DNA of 64,000 nucleotides from Scytonema hofmannii PCC 7110 (lineage in GTDB: Bacteria; Cyanobacteriota; Cyanobacteriia; Cyanobacteriales; Nostocaceae). A program made the position numbers and the translations under genes. Shown here piece after piece: positions 17,657-27,571 of the stretch (position 1 is the stretch's first letter; each line of letters starts with the position of its first letter). The stretch lies in NCBI RefSeq assembly GCF_000346485.2, contig NZ_KQ976354.1, forward strand, positions 830,512 through 894,511, read 5' to 3'. The notes below the pieces were generated by a model. It worked only from the letters and a program-made list of their open reading frames with translations. It did not search any database and was not told where the DNA came from.

Positions 17657-18424
17657 TTAACGTAGGTAAGCTTCAATAACTTTAGAATTGTTATAGACTT
17701 GCTCTGGTGTACCTTGAATGATGAGAGAGCCAGCATCTAAAAAGAAGACGCGATCGCATATCTCTTTCACGACATCTGGATTGTGCTCGATTAACACAGC
17801 AGATTTATTTTGTCGCGGTAAGTCTTTAATAAGTGGAATAATTTGCTCTATCGCTGCAGGCGAGACTCCAGCTATTGGTTCATCTAGTAGTAGCAAATCT
17901 GCACCTGTTGCCAAGCAGCAAACAATACTTAAAAGCTTTTGCTGACCGTAAGAAAGGTCTTCAGCTAAAGTATTGGATTTGTCTGCTAATCCTACATTAT
18001 TTAGTATTTTCTGGGAAATTTGAGAATGTTTAATTTCTCGATTTTCAGATTTTTTCCAGTTCAGAAATAAGTTCGTAAGTTTTTCACCTGGTTGATGCTT
18101 AAATGAAAGCAATACATTTTCCAATACAGTCAAACGCCGAATTAACCTCAAGTCTTGAAATGTTCTGGTAATCCCAATTTTTGCAATTTCATGAGGAGAA
18201 AATTGGTGTAAGTTGCGCTCGCGAAAAATCACTTTCCCACTATCAGCACGAAGCAGATTTGTCATTACATTGAAAAGTGTAGTTTTGCCCGATCCATTTA
18301 GACCAAGTAAACCAACAATTTCCCCTGCTCTAATGCTACATGAAATCTCATTCAGAACTTTCAACCCATCAAAGCTCTTTGATACTTTTTCTAATACTAA
18401 AAAATTTGATTTTAATTTTGTCAT
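17657..18424 (-). CDS. livG: ABC transporter ATPase LivG (system 1)
   Basis: A 255-residue LivG-type ATPase with Walker A GLNGSGKTT, the LivG-typical TRTFQDLRL Q-loop, signature LSYGQQKLLSIV, Walker B LLLLDEPIAGVSP and VLIEHNPD. Its start lies inside livM, with a 56-base overlap, which suggests coupled translation. It is probably the second ATPase of the heterodimer with the downstream livF product. Confidence 0.9.
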   Translation of the reverse strand: MTKLKSNFLVLEKVSKSFDGLKVLNEISCSIRAGEIVGLLGLNGSGKTTLFNVMTNLLRADSGKVIFRERNLHQFSPHEIAKIGITRTFQDLRLIRRLTVLENVLLSFKHQPGEKLTNLFLNWKKSENREIKHSQISQKILNNVGLADKSNTLAEDLSYGQQKLLSIVCCLATGADLLLLDEPIAGVSPAAIEQIIPLIKDLPRQNKSAVLIEHNPDVVKEICDRVFFLDAGSLIIQGTPEQVYNNSKVIEAYLR

Positions 18425-19304
18425 ATCTTTCCCTCGTTTGCAAGAAAAATTCTCCTAACAAACCTTGCGGTCGCCAAAGCATAAAAGCTATTAAGAGGCT
18501 TCCGTAAAAGATTTGACGAATATTTGCAGCTAAAGTAGTTGGTAAGCCCAAAAACCTTAGCAGTTCAGGTAAGGCAATGAGAAATGTTGCACCAACAATT
18601 GAACCCCACAAATTACCAGCACCACCAACAATCACAATGGAAATAATAAAAATGGATTCTGTCACTGTGAAGCTTGTAGGATCGATGAAGGTAACGTAAC
18701 TGGCATACAAACAGCCAGCAACTGCTGCTATCATTGCTCCTACTACAAAAATGGTGATCTTGTAAGCAAAAACATTTTTTCCCAGTGAGACTGCAAAGAT
18801 TTCATCTTCACGAATGGCTTTCAGAACTCTCCCAAATGGTGAGTGAACAATTCGGTAAACTATCCCTAAAACTGGAATACAAACAGCATATGTTAGCAAC
18901 AGAAAATCTAAAGGAGTAGAAATTTGCCAGTCCCATAAAGTGGGTTGAGGGATTCCTGTTAATCCCATTGGTCCGCGTGTTAAATCTACCCAGTTATTGA
19001 AAATATTGAAAATAATAACCTGAAAACCAAAGGTGGCAATTGTGAAGTAGTCACCACGAGTTTGAAGAGCAGGTATACCTACTATAATCCCTATGAATCC
19101 TGTCAGAGCAGTAGCACTTAAACAATTTATCCAGAAAGGAGTGTTCAAGTTTAAAGCCATGAGCGCTAAGGTGTAAGCTCCAATACCGTAAAAAGCTGCA
19201 TGAGCAATAGAAAGCAATCCTGTATATCCTGCTACAAGATTTAAGGAGACAGCAAGGATAGTATAAATTCCGATAAGTATACCGATATGAATAAGGTATT
19301 GCAT
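18369..19304 (-). CDS. livM: ABC transporter permease LivM (system 1)
   Basis: A 311-residue permease with about 8-10 hydrophobic segments. Family marks are NLVAGYTGLLSIAHAAFYGIGAYT near the N-terminus, the cytoplasmic loop GRVLKAIREDEIFAVSLG, and GGAGNLWGSIVGA. It overlaps livH by one base and livG by 56. Confidence 0.9.
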   Translation of the reverse strand: MQYLIHIGILIGIYTILAVSLNLVAGYTGLLSIAHAAFYGIGAYTLALMALNLNTPFWINCLSATALTGFIGIIVGIPALQTRGDYFTIATFGFQVIIFNIFNNWVDLTRGPMGLTGIPQPTLWDWQISTPLDFLLLTYAVCIPVLGIVYRIVHSPFGRVLKAIREDEIFAVSLGKNVFAYKITIFVVGAMIAAVAGCLYASYVTFIDPTSFTVTESIFIISIVIVGGAGNLWGSIVGATFLIALPELLRFLGLPTTLAANIRQIFYGSLLIAFMLWRPQGLLGEFFLQTRERYDKIKIKFFSIRKSIKEL

Positions 19305-20161
19305 TAGCTTTTACCTAAAAATCCTTGTGGTTTCAGGAGAAGAAACGCCAACAAGAGAATGAACGCGATTGTTTCTTGCCATTGAAAACCGATGAATGAG
19401 GCTCCTACATTCTGAGCAGTGCTGAGAAACAAAGCTCCTAGTAGAGAGCCAGAAATTCTCCCTAAACCACCTACGATCGCAGCAACAACACCTGCCATCA
19501 TGAAATTCATACCCATGGTTGGAGTCATATCAATATCAAAAGAAATTAAAATACCTGCGACTCCTGCTAGAGCAGAACCAAGCGCAAAGGTTACTCCAAT
19601 TATTCGATTGCTCTCAATTCCAGCAATTTCAGCTAGTTGGGGATCGTTGGCAACAGCTCGAATTGCCTGTCCTGTTCTCGTTTTTTTTAAAAAAAGCGCC
19701 ACAGCAATGACAAGCACGAGACTAACGCAAACAATCGCAATTTGAATAGAAGTGATTCGAGCATCAAAAAAACTGATTCCTTCCTCTATAACACCAGATC
19801 GAATTGTTCTCGTGGTATCACCAAAAGTCACAGAAATAACATTCTGCAAAACAGTATACGTTCCGAGAGACGCAAGCAAGAGAATCAAAGACGTTGCTCC
19901 TTGCTTTCTCAATCGTCGATAAATAAAAAAATCTATGAGACATCCAAGCAATGCACTTAGTATTACAGCAATAATGCCTGAGATAATGAGGGGAAAATGC
20001 AACCACTCCTTAAACAAAAATGTAAAATACGCACCAGAAGTTAGAACAATACCGTAGGCAAAATCGAAAAAGTGTGTTGTTTGATAGATAAGTGCAAATC
20101 CAAGAGCTATTAAGGTTGTAACTCCCGTTGCGATCGTTATATTAACTATAATTTGAGTCAT
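19304..20161 (-). CDS. livH: ABC transporter permease LivH (system 1)
   Basis: A 285-residue permease with LivH motifs: IALGFALIYQTTHFFDFAYG, the loop GQAIRAVANDPQLAEIAGI and GGLGRISGSLLGA. It lies 2 bases after the substrate-binding protein gene and forms the membrane channel with LivM. Confidence 0.9.
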   Translation of the reverse strand: MTQIIVNITIATGVTTLIALGFALIYQTTHFFDFAYGIVLTSGAYFTFLFKEWLHFPLIISGIIAVILSALLGCLIDFFIYRRLRKQGATSLILLLASLGTYTVLQNVISVTFGDTTRTIRSGVIEEGISFFDARITSIQIAIVCVSLVLVIAVALFLKKTRTGQAIRAVANDPQLAEIAGIESNRIIGVTFALGSALAGVAGILISFDIDMTPTMGMNFMMAGVVAAIVGGLGRISGSLLGALFLSTAQNVGASFIGFQWQETIAFILLLAFLLLKPQGFLGKS

Positions 20162-20163
20162 GC

Positions 20164-21315
20164 TTACTTCCCTATAGCTACAAACTTACCTTTTTGAATC
20201 GTTTTAAAAACTACAGGTTTGACAACATCTCCATTTTTATCAAATACAATCTTTCCGGTAACACCTTCGTAACTTTTCCTAGTACTAAAGTAGTTCTTGA
20301 TACTTGTTCCGGTGACTTGACCATCACTGCTGTTCGCCGCTTGATATGCCATCATAAAAGCATCATAAGAATGTCCTTCTACCCAACCTGGTTTGTATTT
20401 ATACTTTTTCTCAAAAGAATTGACAAAATTGTCAACTTTAGGATTTTTGATAATTGTGGGATCGAACCCAGTTGCCAAAGGATAAGTAATCCCCTCGGCT
20501 GCGTTCCCAGCTAGTTTAATGAACTCATCATCTTCAATAGCTGTTGTCCCTAAGAATTGAGATTGAATTCCTAACTCACGAGATTGCTTTAAAATACGAG
20601 CAGTATCAGCAAAGTAGCCAGCTACATAAACTACATTGGGTTTAAGACTGGCGACTTTAGATAATACAGGGCGGAAATCAGTTGCTTTGTCAAGATAGCC
20701 TTCCTTCAAAATAACATGACCACCTTTTTGCTCAAAGGTTTTTTGAAAAATATTTGCGATCGCCAGTCCGTAGTCATTATTTAAATGGAGAATGGCAACA
20801 CTTTTAAAACCTCTTTGAGTAGCTAGTTCAGCAATCCTAGTTCCCTCAACTAAATCGCTTGGCCAAATGCGGTAAATATATTCGCCTGCATTTGTAATTG
20901 CTGGAGCAGAAGAAGTAGGAGCAAGAACAACAACCTGGTTTTTTTCTGCTATCGGTGCGATCGCAAGTGTTACAGCACTAACAATATCTCCTACAATCAC
21001 TGGAACTTTATCCACATCAATCAGTTTTTGCGTTGCTGTCACACCTGTTTTGGGTTCTGCTCGCGAGTCCTCAAAAATTGCCTTGGCTTTCTTCACCTCT
21101 TTTGCGTTAATTTCTTCCATCGCCAGCTCGATAGCCTTTTTCCCTTTTTCACCATAGGATGCAGCATCGCCAGTTAATGGAAATAACACTCCTATCTTGA
21201 TTTCTGGAGGTTGATAAGAGGAGGATTGATTGTTAATAGAAGTGCAAGATGTTACCGTAACCAGAAGGACACTCGAACTAAAAAGGATTGTTCGTATCAA
21301 AAGACGACGTTTCAT
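20164..21315 (-). CDS. Liv-type periplasmic substrate-binding lipoprotein (system 1)
   Basis: A 383-residue type I periplasmic-binding-fold protein. The N-terminal signal ends in LLVTVTSC, a lipobox-like sequence with Cys as the lipid anchor. The mature part starts IKIGVLFPLTGDAASYGEKGKKAIELA, and ligand-pocket-like stretches include LAPTSSAPAIT and GHSYDAFMMAY. It is the first gene of the operon. The ligand cannot be read from sequence; it does not look like the urea receptor UrtA. Confidence 0.88.
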   Translation of the reverse strand: MKRRLLIRTILFSSSVLLVTVTSCTSINNQSSSYQPPEIKIGVLFPLTGDAASYGEKGKKAIELAMEEINAKEVKKAKAIFEDSRAEPKTGVTATQKLIDVDKVPVIVGDIVSAVTLAIAPIAEKNQVVVLAPTSSAPAITNAGEYIYRIWPSDLVEGTRIAELATQRGFKSVAILHLNNDYGLAIANIFQKTFEQKGGHVILKEGYLDKATDFRPVLSKVASLKPNVVYVAGYFADTARILKQSRELGIQSQFLGTTAIEDDEFIKLAGNAAEGITYPLATGFDPTIIKNPKVDNFVNSFEKKYKYKPGWVEGHSYDAFMMAYQAANSSDGQVTGTSIKNYFSTRKSYEGVTGKIVFDKNGDVVKPVVFKTIQKGKFVAIGK

Positions 21316-21701
21316 AGTACTGTCCTAAAAATAGGGAGTAGCAAGGTGGTTTCATAGGGAGCATCCCCATTTGGAAACGCGCCTACGATTGGAAATCGTG
21401 GCTATACAAACTAAGTCCGCAAGGCAAGGACTAGTTCTTAGCCTGCGAAGGCACATGAAAAGCAGACGACAGTTTAAGACCCTTAAAATTATTCTTTGCT
21501 TGTATAAAATAACTTTGCCACAAAAATAGAGAGTAGGGAAGAGCAATATTCATATTGGGTTGTGAGATTTTTCTATGATTAGAGACCTTTAAATACAAAA
21601 TATCCCAGAATTTATTGTGGTGCGTGCGTCCCTGCCACTCATAGAGAACGGGTAGGGACACCCGTCCCACAATATAAGGTAATTTATTTCTTGCAGTTCC
21701 C
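21316..21701. other. Intergenic region built from dispersed repeats
   Basis: It holds three repeat pieces. At 21356-21375 is a GGGAGCATCCCCATTTGG motif resembling the terminal repeat of the element at 42568. At 21379-21450 is a CGATTGGAAATCGTGGCTATAC...AGTCCGC palindromic repeat. At 21612-21703 is a partner of the repeat at 51817 (CCCGTCCCACAA...GGTAATTTATTTCTTG). An open frame here (21431-21829) is composed of this repeat DNA and is not supported as a gene. Confidence 0.65.
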
Positions 21702-22541
21702 TTAGCTAACTTGAAGTAGTTCCAGAGCATTGGTAATACTTGAATTACCATAAACAAATCCTTTACTACCTCGAAAGCGCCCGTCAGGTTCAATTGTGAA
21801 AATATCTTGCTGCCAATTATGTTCGTCAATGCTTTCTGTTACAGGAACGTAGTTGAAGCGATCGCATATAACATTGACGTTTGCTTGCTTTAATTCAAGT
21901 AGAGATTTTTCTAAGCGCTTTTGGAATAAATAAGAGATTTGATTTGTGCTCGCTCTACCTATGCTGACTAAAGGGCGAACAATTAAGCTTGCGCCAATAG
22001 ACTTTGCAAAATTCCCAACAGCTAATAATTCGCTAACATTTTCATCGTCAACAACGCAACTAATTTCTACAGAAACATTGAGTTCTCTCAAAGCTGCGAT
22101 CGCATCCATCGCTTGTTGCCATGCTCCTTCACTACCGCGACGAGAATCATGCATAGTTGGATTCGTTGTATCCAAACTGATTTGTGCGACTTTTAATTTT
22201 CTTAGTACTTCTGTATGGGTTTTAGCCAAGCTTTGAATCTGGAAACCGTTGCTGAGAATGCTGGTATCTAATCCAATGTTTTGAGCGTAGTCGAGTAAGT
22301 CAACTGTTTTTGACCACATGAAAGGTTCACCACCTGTAATGTGAACGCTTTTTAAGCCAGATTCATGCATCATTCCTAAGATTGTTTGCCAGTTTTCAAA
22401 AGAAACAATCCCTGTTCTTTCCGAGATGCTTGAACTATTAAAGCAATAGAAGCAGTTCTGATTGCATTTCCGCGAGATTTCCAGATTCAAATGAGACACA
22501 GCAAGACTCCTTTTATATTGTTTAAATAGGACACACCACAC
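21702..22541 (-). CDS. Radical SAM protein
   Basis: A 279-residue radical SAM enzyme: the 4Fe-4S motif is C-x3-C-x2-C in SRKCNQNCFYCFN, followed by the SAM-binding HITGGEPFMW. The C-terminal part has a SPASM-like TIEPDGRFRGSKGFVYGN but lacks the extra Cys residues, so it probably carries one cluster. Start is uncertain: GTG 22541 gives MWCVLFKQY, and GTG 22499 is an alternative. It is co-oriented with and 386 bases upstream of the Liv operon. No precursor peptide gene is evident nearby. Substrate unknown; peptide modification is possible but not shown. Confidence 0.83.
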   Translation of the reverse strand: MWCVLFKQYKRSLAVSHLNLEISRKCNQNCFYCFNSSSISERTGIVSFENWQTILGMMHESGLKSVHITGGEPFMWSKTVDLLDYAQNIGLDTSILSNGFQIQSLAKTHTEVLRKLKVAQISLDTTNPTMHDSRRGSEGAWQQAMDAIAALRELNVSVEISCVVDDENVSELLAVGNFAKSIGASLIVRPLVSIGRASTNQISYLFQKRLEKSLLELKQANVNVICDRFNYVPVTESIDEHNWQQDIFTIEPDGRFRGSKGFVYGNSSITNALELLQVS

Positions 22542-22595
22542 CCTTTTAGATAATGAAAAAAATTCCCTTTATCATGAAAGAGGCAGATAAAAACC

Positions 22596-22750
22596 CTGAT
22601 TTTTTACGAAAATTTTTCCAACTATGATACAGCGTTACTTTTTCAACATTTTTATTCTCAAGAGAGGATAATTATTGAAAATAGCTAACGACAAATGAGG
22701 GCTTGTCGAAACCCTCAAAATGACTTTTTCCACATACTGTGAAAAGTCAG
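22596..22750. mobile_element. MITE-like element, copy A
   Basis: It runs CTGATTTTTTACG...CTGTGAAAAGTCAG with imperfect terminal inverted repeats. It has exactly the same length (155 bp) as copy B at 42676-42830. Shared internal words CGTTACTTTTTC and ATAGCTAACGA lie at identical offsets, and the right end CCACATANNGTGAAAAGTCAG is shared. No clear target duplication, so it is probably an older copy. Confidence 0.7.
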
Positions 22751-23067
22751 GTTTAAAGAACAAACTTTACTTTATCATTAAAGAGACTAGTAATTATAAA
22801 TACTTGATAATTTTTTTAAAGAACAGTAGTACTGTAGATAGGGAGAAAGTCTATCAAAAGCCTTATGTGGCGGGCTTTATTCTTACCTACGTATATTTCC
22901 AAAAACAGAATATAGTCCTATAGAACTATACAAAAAATTTATAATTCACTCCAATTCAATCAAATAATTGGCATAGCAAATAAAGACGTTGTATCTCAGG
23001 TATTTGTAACATTTGAAATCCGGATTACAAGCCTTAACGAATCGTCTCATTTGCAATCAACATTTTC

Positions 23068-23100
23068 AGAAACCCGGTTTCTCAAAGAAACCGGGTTTCT
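23068..23100. terminator. Perfect 15-bp hairpin AGAAACCCGGTTTCT family
   Basis: Arms AGAAACCCGGTTTCT (23068-23082) and its complement (23086-23100) with a CAA loop. A related hairpin is at 60308-60341 and a similar stem forms the terminator at 11164. Candidate terminator for the STAND gene or a mobile palindrome. Confidence 0.6.
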
Positions 23101-23199
23101 AGATTTTGTGTTAGTTTTGATTCTGCTATTTATTGATTTTTTTTATTTATTTTCATTGATTTCAAAGTCTTATTTATAAATCGGTATAAAGTACTTGCA

Positions 23200-23306
23200 A
23201 ACTCCCTTTATCCCATAAAATTACCGATCTTCTTCTCCTCTTTCTTCGTGTACTTTGCGTCTTTGCGGTTTATTTAATTAAATAATCTTCGAGCGGGATA
23301 GGAGTA
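23200..23306. repeat. About 105-bp dispersed repeat, copy 1
   Basis: It matches 61664-61778 nearly throughout, with core TTTGCGTCTTTGCGGTTTAT and end GGGA(T/C)AGGAGTA. The core also occurs in reverse at 37129-37163 in front of nadE. Confidence 0.85.
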
Positions 23307-23379
23307 GTTATTTATTTATGAAAAACTAGAAATTGATTAATGATTCAAATCCCCTCCTTTTAAGTACAAAATTCACTGG

Positions 23380-26300
23380 TCACTGTTCAATTGCTCCCAG
23401 ATCCAAAAACCTATATTTTTCTTCAGGCAAAGCTTTTATACCCCGAATATTCATTCCAGCAAAGGGTTGATTGATAAATTTGGAAACTTCATTTCCTTTG
23501 GTGTCCCATAGAATGACTGTTTCATCATGAGAGCCACTGGCAATGAGTGAATATTGAGTGTTCCAAGCAATTGACCAAATCCAGTGATCGTGTTTTTTAG
23601 AAAAGGTCTTAATTAACTTGGTTTGTCGAACGTCCCAAAGGTTAATCGCCCCATCATTTCCTCCACTCACGAGAAATTTACCGTCAGGACTGAAGACAAC
23701 AGAATGTACTTGATCGGTGTGACCTTCCAGTGAAGCAATGCACTTGGAAGTTTGAACATCCCAAAACTTGATGGTGCGATCAGAACTTGCACTTGCTAAT
23801 AACCTATCATCGGGATTAAATGCGAGTGACCAGATCTTATCTTCATGACCTTCGAGAATATTGATGGCAATCTCAGGGTTACGGCTTGGAGGTGCAAATA
23901 GCTTAAAAATATCATCCGTACCGTTATTGAATTTCCGCAGTACAATTTTGCCATCTTCACCCGCGCTTGCCAGGATTCGATTGTCATGACTAAATGTAGA
24001 AGACCACACTTGACCATCATGCTCGGTTAAAGTAGCGATCGCCTCAACAATTCCCTCAAGTTTTCGCCAGTTCCCTTCTTGCAAGTTTCTACGGTAAGTT
24101 TCCAAATATTCATCCAGTTCCCGCAAATCCCAGAGAACTACTGTATAGTCTGCACTAGTACTTGCAAGGACTCGATTATCTGGACTAAACGCTACCGATC
24201 TCACAGGGTCAGTATGCTCTTTAAGAATATCGACTTGAGTTCCTGTCGCTAGATCCCAGAGCTTGACCTGGTTATCCGATCCGCCAGATGCTAAGACTTG
24301 ACCGTTAGGGCTAAATGCCACTGTCCAAGTTCTGGTAAAGTCTCCTCGCAAGACTTTGATTCGTTCCAAACAATATTGATTAGCTGATTTCTGTTGAATT
24401 TGCAGTAGGGGAATTTGCCCATCGTCACAAGCAAGTGCTAACGTTTTTCCATCAGGGCTAAAGGCTAGGTTCCATACCCAACTAGTGAGCCCTTCAAAAA
24501 CATGAGTTGGCTGTACCCGCCATCTTTTCTCCCCATTCGGGCTGGATTCAATTTTCCAACTTTTTACCGTTTTGTCATCGCTCGCACTGACGAGGATGTG
24601 TTCTAGATTGCGAGATGTTTGGTTAAATGCAACACCTAAGACTTTGCCTTTATGTGCTTTCATTTGTTGCACTGCTCTTCCATCTACCAAATCCCACAAG
24701 ATAACAGTGCCGTCATAACTTGCACTGGCAAGTAAGTCACCATTGTGACTAAAACTAACAGCCCATATGGCATCGTCATGGCTCAATATGTCATCGTTTT
24801 GATGTTCGAGCAACTGAATTTGTTCGCCTGTTTCTACTTGCCAAAGTCTCAGGGAACCATTCGCTGTACCTGTTGCTAAAATTTTTCCATTGGGACTAAA
24901 TGCTAAGGCATAGATGGCACAAGTGTGTAAGCTTAATTCCCATTGGCACTCTAATTGGTTGTTGTGACAAGACCACAGTTGTACGTTCCCCTCATTGGAA
25001 GCGGCTGCAAACAATTGCCTTTGAGTTTGCTTGGGACAAAAGGCAAGACGAATTCCGCGAAGATTTTTCAAGTGCAAATCTGTTATTTCTTCAAATCCAA
25101 CACTTGCATCCCACAGCTTGACCATTCCTTCGTCATTTGTAGCAGCTATGAATCCACGGTCATTACCTCGACTACCACAGTAAAAGTTGGCACTAAACCC
25201 AACGGATTTTACTGCACCGCTATGTTCTAAAGGGAGCAAAAAGCTGCGATTCTTCTTACCGTTGACTCGCCAAAGCCGAACTATACCATCGTCGCCACCA
25301 CTTGCAAGGAGTTCGCCATCTGGGCTAAATGCGAGTGACCACACCCAACCTGTATGCTCTCGTTCAAAAGCGCGATCGAACTGCCAACTCGTACCATCAA
25401 ATCGCCACAGCCTCACTTTGCCATCAGCATCCCCTACGGCAATCTTTTCTTCTTTTGGACTGAAGGCAATGGTATCCGGACATCCCAATCCTTCAGGGAG
25501 AAGGCAGTCAACTAATGTGGTATTTTCAAAGTTGGTGTAGCGTAGGTTGACCCCTTTGAAATTTGCCTGCCGAATTGTGAGTTCAGAGAAATCCCAACCT
25601 TCAATATCAATTTGAAGCCCACAAAGCAGGTTAAAGAGATTTCCGGTTGTATAGCCACACCATCGTTCGGGATCGACTTGCAGTGTTGCAATGCATTGTT
25701 TGAGGTGATCTGCTAAATCTTGGTTGGTTTTGAAAACTTCTTTGAGTCTAGCTTGTAAGGGTTCTAGGACTGAACGAATTTGTTCTTGGCGATCCTGCTC
25801 TTCTGCTGTGGCTTTAACTAAGATGAGTGCATCCAGCTCGTCAAAATGCTGATTGTGAATGTCTTGCAACACGTCTTTAATGACTAATGCCCGACTACCC
25901 TCAGCAATAACAGGGTGGACAAGGTAGCGTCTGCGACTATCTAGATCCAGAAGCGATCGCCCTTTCAAAGAGTCGATGTATGCTTTGAGACGTGCCAACA
26001 AGTTCTCTGAAAGAATATCTTCTGGCAATTCAGAATAAGCAACTGCCCTACCGTAACTAGCAATTCGGTATAGTAATTCCTGTTCTGGTTGAGTCAAATT
26101 CTCGATTAACTCTTGAACCCGAATACCCAAATCATCAGAAACTTTGATATCTTCTAAATAACGGGAAACACTGCCGTCATATCTTGACTGAATATCTGCT
26201 GCAACCAGACGAATTCCTAAAGGGCTACCGCCCAATTTGTCAGTTAGCTGTTTTAGTTGATCGGGAGATGGCTGTAAGTTTCGCTTGGACAGAATAGTTT

Positions 26301-27282
26301 GTACTTCATCGGATTTCAACCCTCGTAAATCAATAGAGCGAATTGGACGTTTAATCAACTCATTATCAGTTTCCTTAAGAGGAAATTCCCGACAGGTAAT
26401 TATAATATGACTGTTATGTCCTGCCCCAGCAAGCTGTTCTACGAGTTTGCCGTAGTCACCGTATTGCTTAATATCGTATTCACCCACCAAACCTTTGGAT
26501 TTAAAAACTGTTTGGAAGTCGTCCAGAATCAGCAAACAGCGAAACGATCGCAAGTACTGAATGAGTTGAGAAATTAACTGCTCTAAGGCTTTGACTTCAT
26601 CTAGTTCTGTATCTGGTATTTGTAGAGAAAAGCAAGTGCTGAGCAGTTCAGAAATAAATTCGTTTAGCTTTTTGGGGCGGCGCAAAGATTTAAAGATAAT
26701 TGCGATAAATTCGCAGTTGTCTTTATTTAAATTGGCTTGTTCGTTAGCAAACCGATACACAAGGGAACTTTTCCCAATACCACCAGGACCCTTGACAATG
26801 GTTAGTTTTGTTTGCTTGTCTAGAGCGTATTCTCCAATCTCTTTAAGTTCATCTTTACGCCCAACAAACACTAAGTCTGAGACATCTAGAGTTTCGTCAA
26901 AATGGTTTTGGGGAGTTTTAGGAATATTTTGGTCTAGCTCGGTTGACTGTTGAGACATGGTTTGTAAAGCCAACAATGCATCAGCGTTTGGATGCAACTG
27001 CTTGAATCTCACCTCAATTGCCACTCGAAAGTTGGTCTTGTTCAAGCTAGAGTTGAGAACTCGACTTAAAAGTTTCAGCAGCTTTGGACCCGCAGATTGC
27101 ATCAGATAAGAGAGTTTATACTCGCTTGACTTTGCCATATCTTCATAAGTTTTTCCCTGCCAGATTCCACTGAGCACAAATTTTTCACCCTCACTTAGGG
27201 CGCGATTGCGCTCAGCCAATACTGCTTCTTCAATAAAGTTCAGCACTTCTTGGGGGATATGGTCTGCTTGCATAGCTTTCAC
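23380..27282 (-). CDS. STAND NTPase: HTH (vMAP-like) + NB-ARC + 14 WD40 repeats
   Basis: A 1300-residue protein. Residues about 10-95 form a helical vMAP-N-like region (LSEGEKFVLSGIWQGKTYEDMAKS). The NB-ARC ATPase follows, with FVGRKDELKEI, Walker A GPGGIGKSS (about 165) and Walker B CLLILDDFQ (about 255), then GGSPLGIRLVA and a winged-helix/linker region. A short pentapeptide-like stretch (ANFKGVNLRYTNFEN) precedes fourteen WD40 repeats (for example VWSLAFSPDGELLASGGDDGIVRLW), enough for two seven-bladed propellers. STAND proteins are ligand-triggered switches, some used in phage defence; no effector domain is visible, so the output is unknown. The stop codon (GAIEQ then TGA) falls in an AGTGACC repeat. 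Confidence 0.88.
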   Translation of the reverse strand: MKAMQADHIPQEVLNFIEEAVLAERNRALSEGEKFVLSGIWQGKTYEDMAKSSEYKLSYLMQSAGPKLLKLLSRVLNSSLNKTNFRVAIEVRFKQLHPNADALLALQTMSQQSTELDQNIPKTPQNHFDETLDVSDLVFVGRKDELKEIGEYALDKQTKLTIVKGPGGIGKSSLVYRFANEQANLNKDNCEFIAIIFKSLRRPKKLNEFISELLSTCFSLQIPDTELDEVKALEQLISQLIQYLRSFRCLLILDDFQTVFKSKGLVGEYDIKQYGDYGKLVEQLAGAGHNSHIIITCREFPLKETDNELIKRPIRSIDLRGLKSDEVQTILSKRNLQPSPDQLKQLTDKLGGSPLGIRLVAADIQSRYDGSVSRYLEDIKVSDDLGIRVQELIENLTQPEQELLYRIASYGRAVAYSELPEDILSENLLARLKAYIDSLKGRSLLDLDSRRRYLVHPVIAEGSRALVIKDVLQDIHNQHFDELDALILVKATAEEQDRQEQIRSVLEPLQARLKEVFKTNQDLADHLKQCIATLQVDPERWCGYTTGNLFNLLCGLQIDIEGWDFSELTIRQANFKGVNLRYTNFENTTLVDCLLPEGLGCPDTIAFSPKEEKIAVGDADGKVRLWRFDGTSWQFDRAFEREHTGWVWSLAFSPDGELLASGGDDGIVRLWRVNGKKNRSFLLPLEHSGAVKSVGFSANFYCGSRGNDRGFIAATNDEGMVKLWDASVGFEEITDLHLKNLRGIRLAFCPKQTQRQLFAAASNEGNVQLWSCHNNQLECQWELSLHTCAIYALAFSPNGKILATGTANGSLRLWQVETGEQIQLLEHQNDDILSHDDAIWAVSFSHNGDLLASASYDGTVILWDLVDGRAVQQMKAHKGKVLGVAFNQTSRNLEHILVSASDDKTVKSWKIESSPNGEKRWRVQPTHVFEGLTSWVWNLAFSPDGKTLALACDDGQIPLLQIQQKSANQYCLERIKVLRGDFTRTWTVAFSPNGQVLASGGSDNQVKLWDLATGTQVDILKEHTDPVRSVAFSPDNRVLASTSADYTVVLWDLRELDEYLETYRRNLQEGNWRKLEGIVEAIATLTEHDGQVWSSTFSHDNRILASAGEDGKIVLRKFNNGTDDIFKLFAPPSRNPEIAINILEGHEDKIWSLAFNPDDRLLASASSDRTIKFWDVQTSKCIASLEGHTDQVHSVVFSPDGKFLVSGGNDGAINLWDVRQTKLIKTFSKKHDHWIWSIAWNTQYSLIASGSHDETVILWDTKGNEVSKFINQPFAGMNIRGIKALPEEKYRFLDLGAIEQ

Positions 27283-27361
27283 CCGAATGCGGTTCGACCA
27301 ATATACAAGAATAAACTAACTTAGCTTGAAACTCTTTTAATAAAAGTTAAGTTTTCTTAGA

Positions 27362-27465
27362 AGTAGGGAGTGGGGAGTAGGGAGTTGGGAGTAGGGGTGA
27401 GGGGGTGAGGAGGTAGAATTCTCCTCATCTCCCCATCTCCTCATCTCCCCACTCCCTTTTTTAAA
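27362..27465. repeat. STRR GGGGAGTAGGGAGT and complementary block
   Basis: A purine-rich GGGAGTAG array (27362-27412) is followed by a pyrimidine-rich CTCCCCATCTCCTC array (27420-27461), so the two halves could pair into a large stem. It lies between the STAND gene and the divergent hypothetical gene. Confidence 0.8.
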
Positions 27466-27571
27466 GACATAACTTTAAGCTAAGTTGACTTAATACCTAC
27501 TTGACAGGGCAAAATTACTCAGATATCTTTAAGATATCTTTAAAAAAAGATAGGTGTTTGAGGTCTACAAT

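Larger units (their letters stand above)
22542..23379. other. 838-bp intergenic region: MITE-like element, hairpin, dispersed repeat
   Basis: The MITE-like element (22596-22750), a 15-bp-arm hairpin (23068-23100) and a dispersed repeat (23200-23306) are listed separately. The rest is AT-rich. A 67-codon plus-strand frame at 22720-22923 starts inside the MITE-like element and has no Shine-Dalgarno or recognisable features, so I do not call it. Confidence 0.6.

Noticed and set aside
21431..21829. A 132-codon minus-strand frame upstream of the Liv operon
   Set aside because: It overlaps the radical SAM gene and is otherwise built of dispersed repeats.
22720..22923. A 67-codon plus-strand frame
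   Set aside because: Starts inside the MITE-like element, with no ribosome site or recognisable features; considered and dropped as a precursor peptide for the radical SAM enzyme.
23339..23358. Possible tRNA T-arm (TTCAAATCC)
   Set aside because: No matching acceptor, D or anticodon stems nearby.
27362..27465. Possible CRISPR-like array
   Set aside because: Units are 7 bp without spacers; these are STRR. No CRISPR repeats or cas genes were seen in the window.
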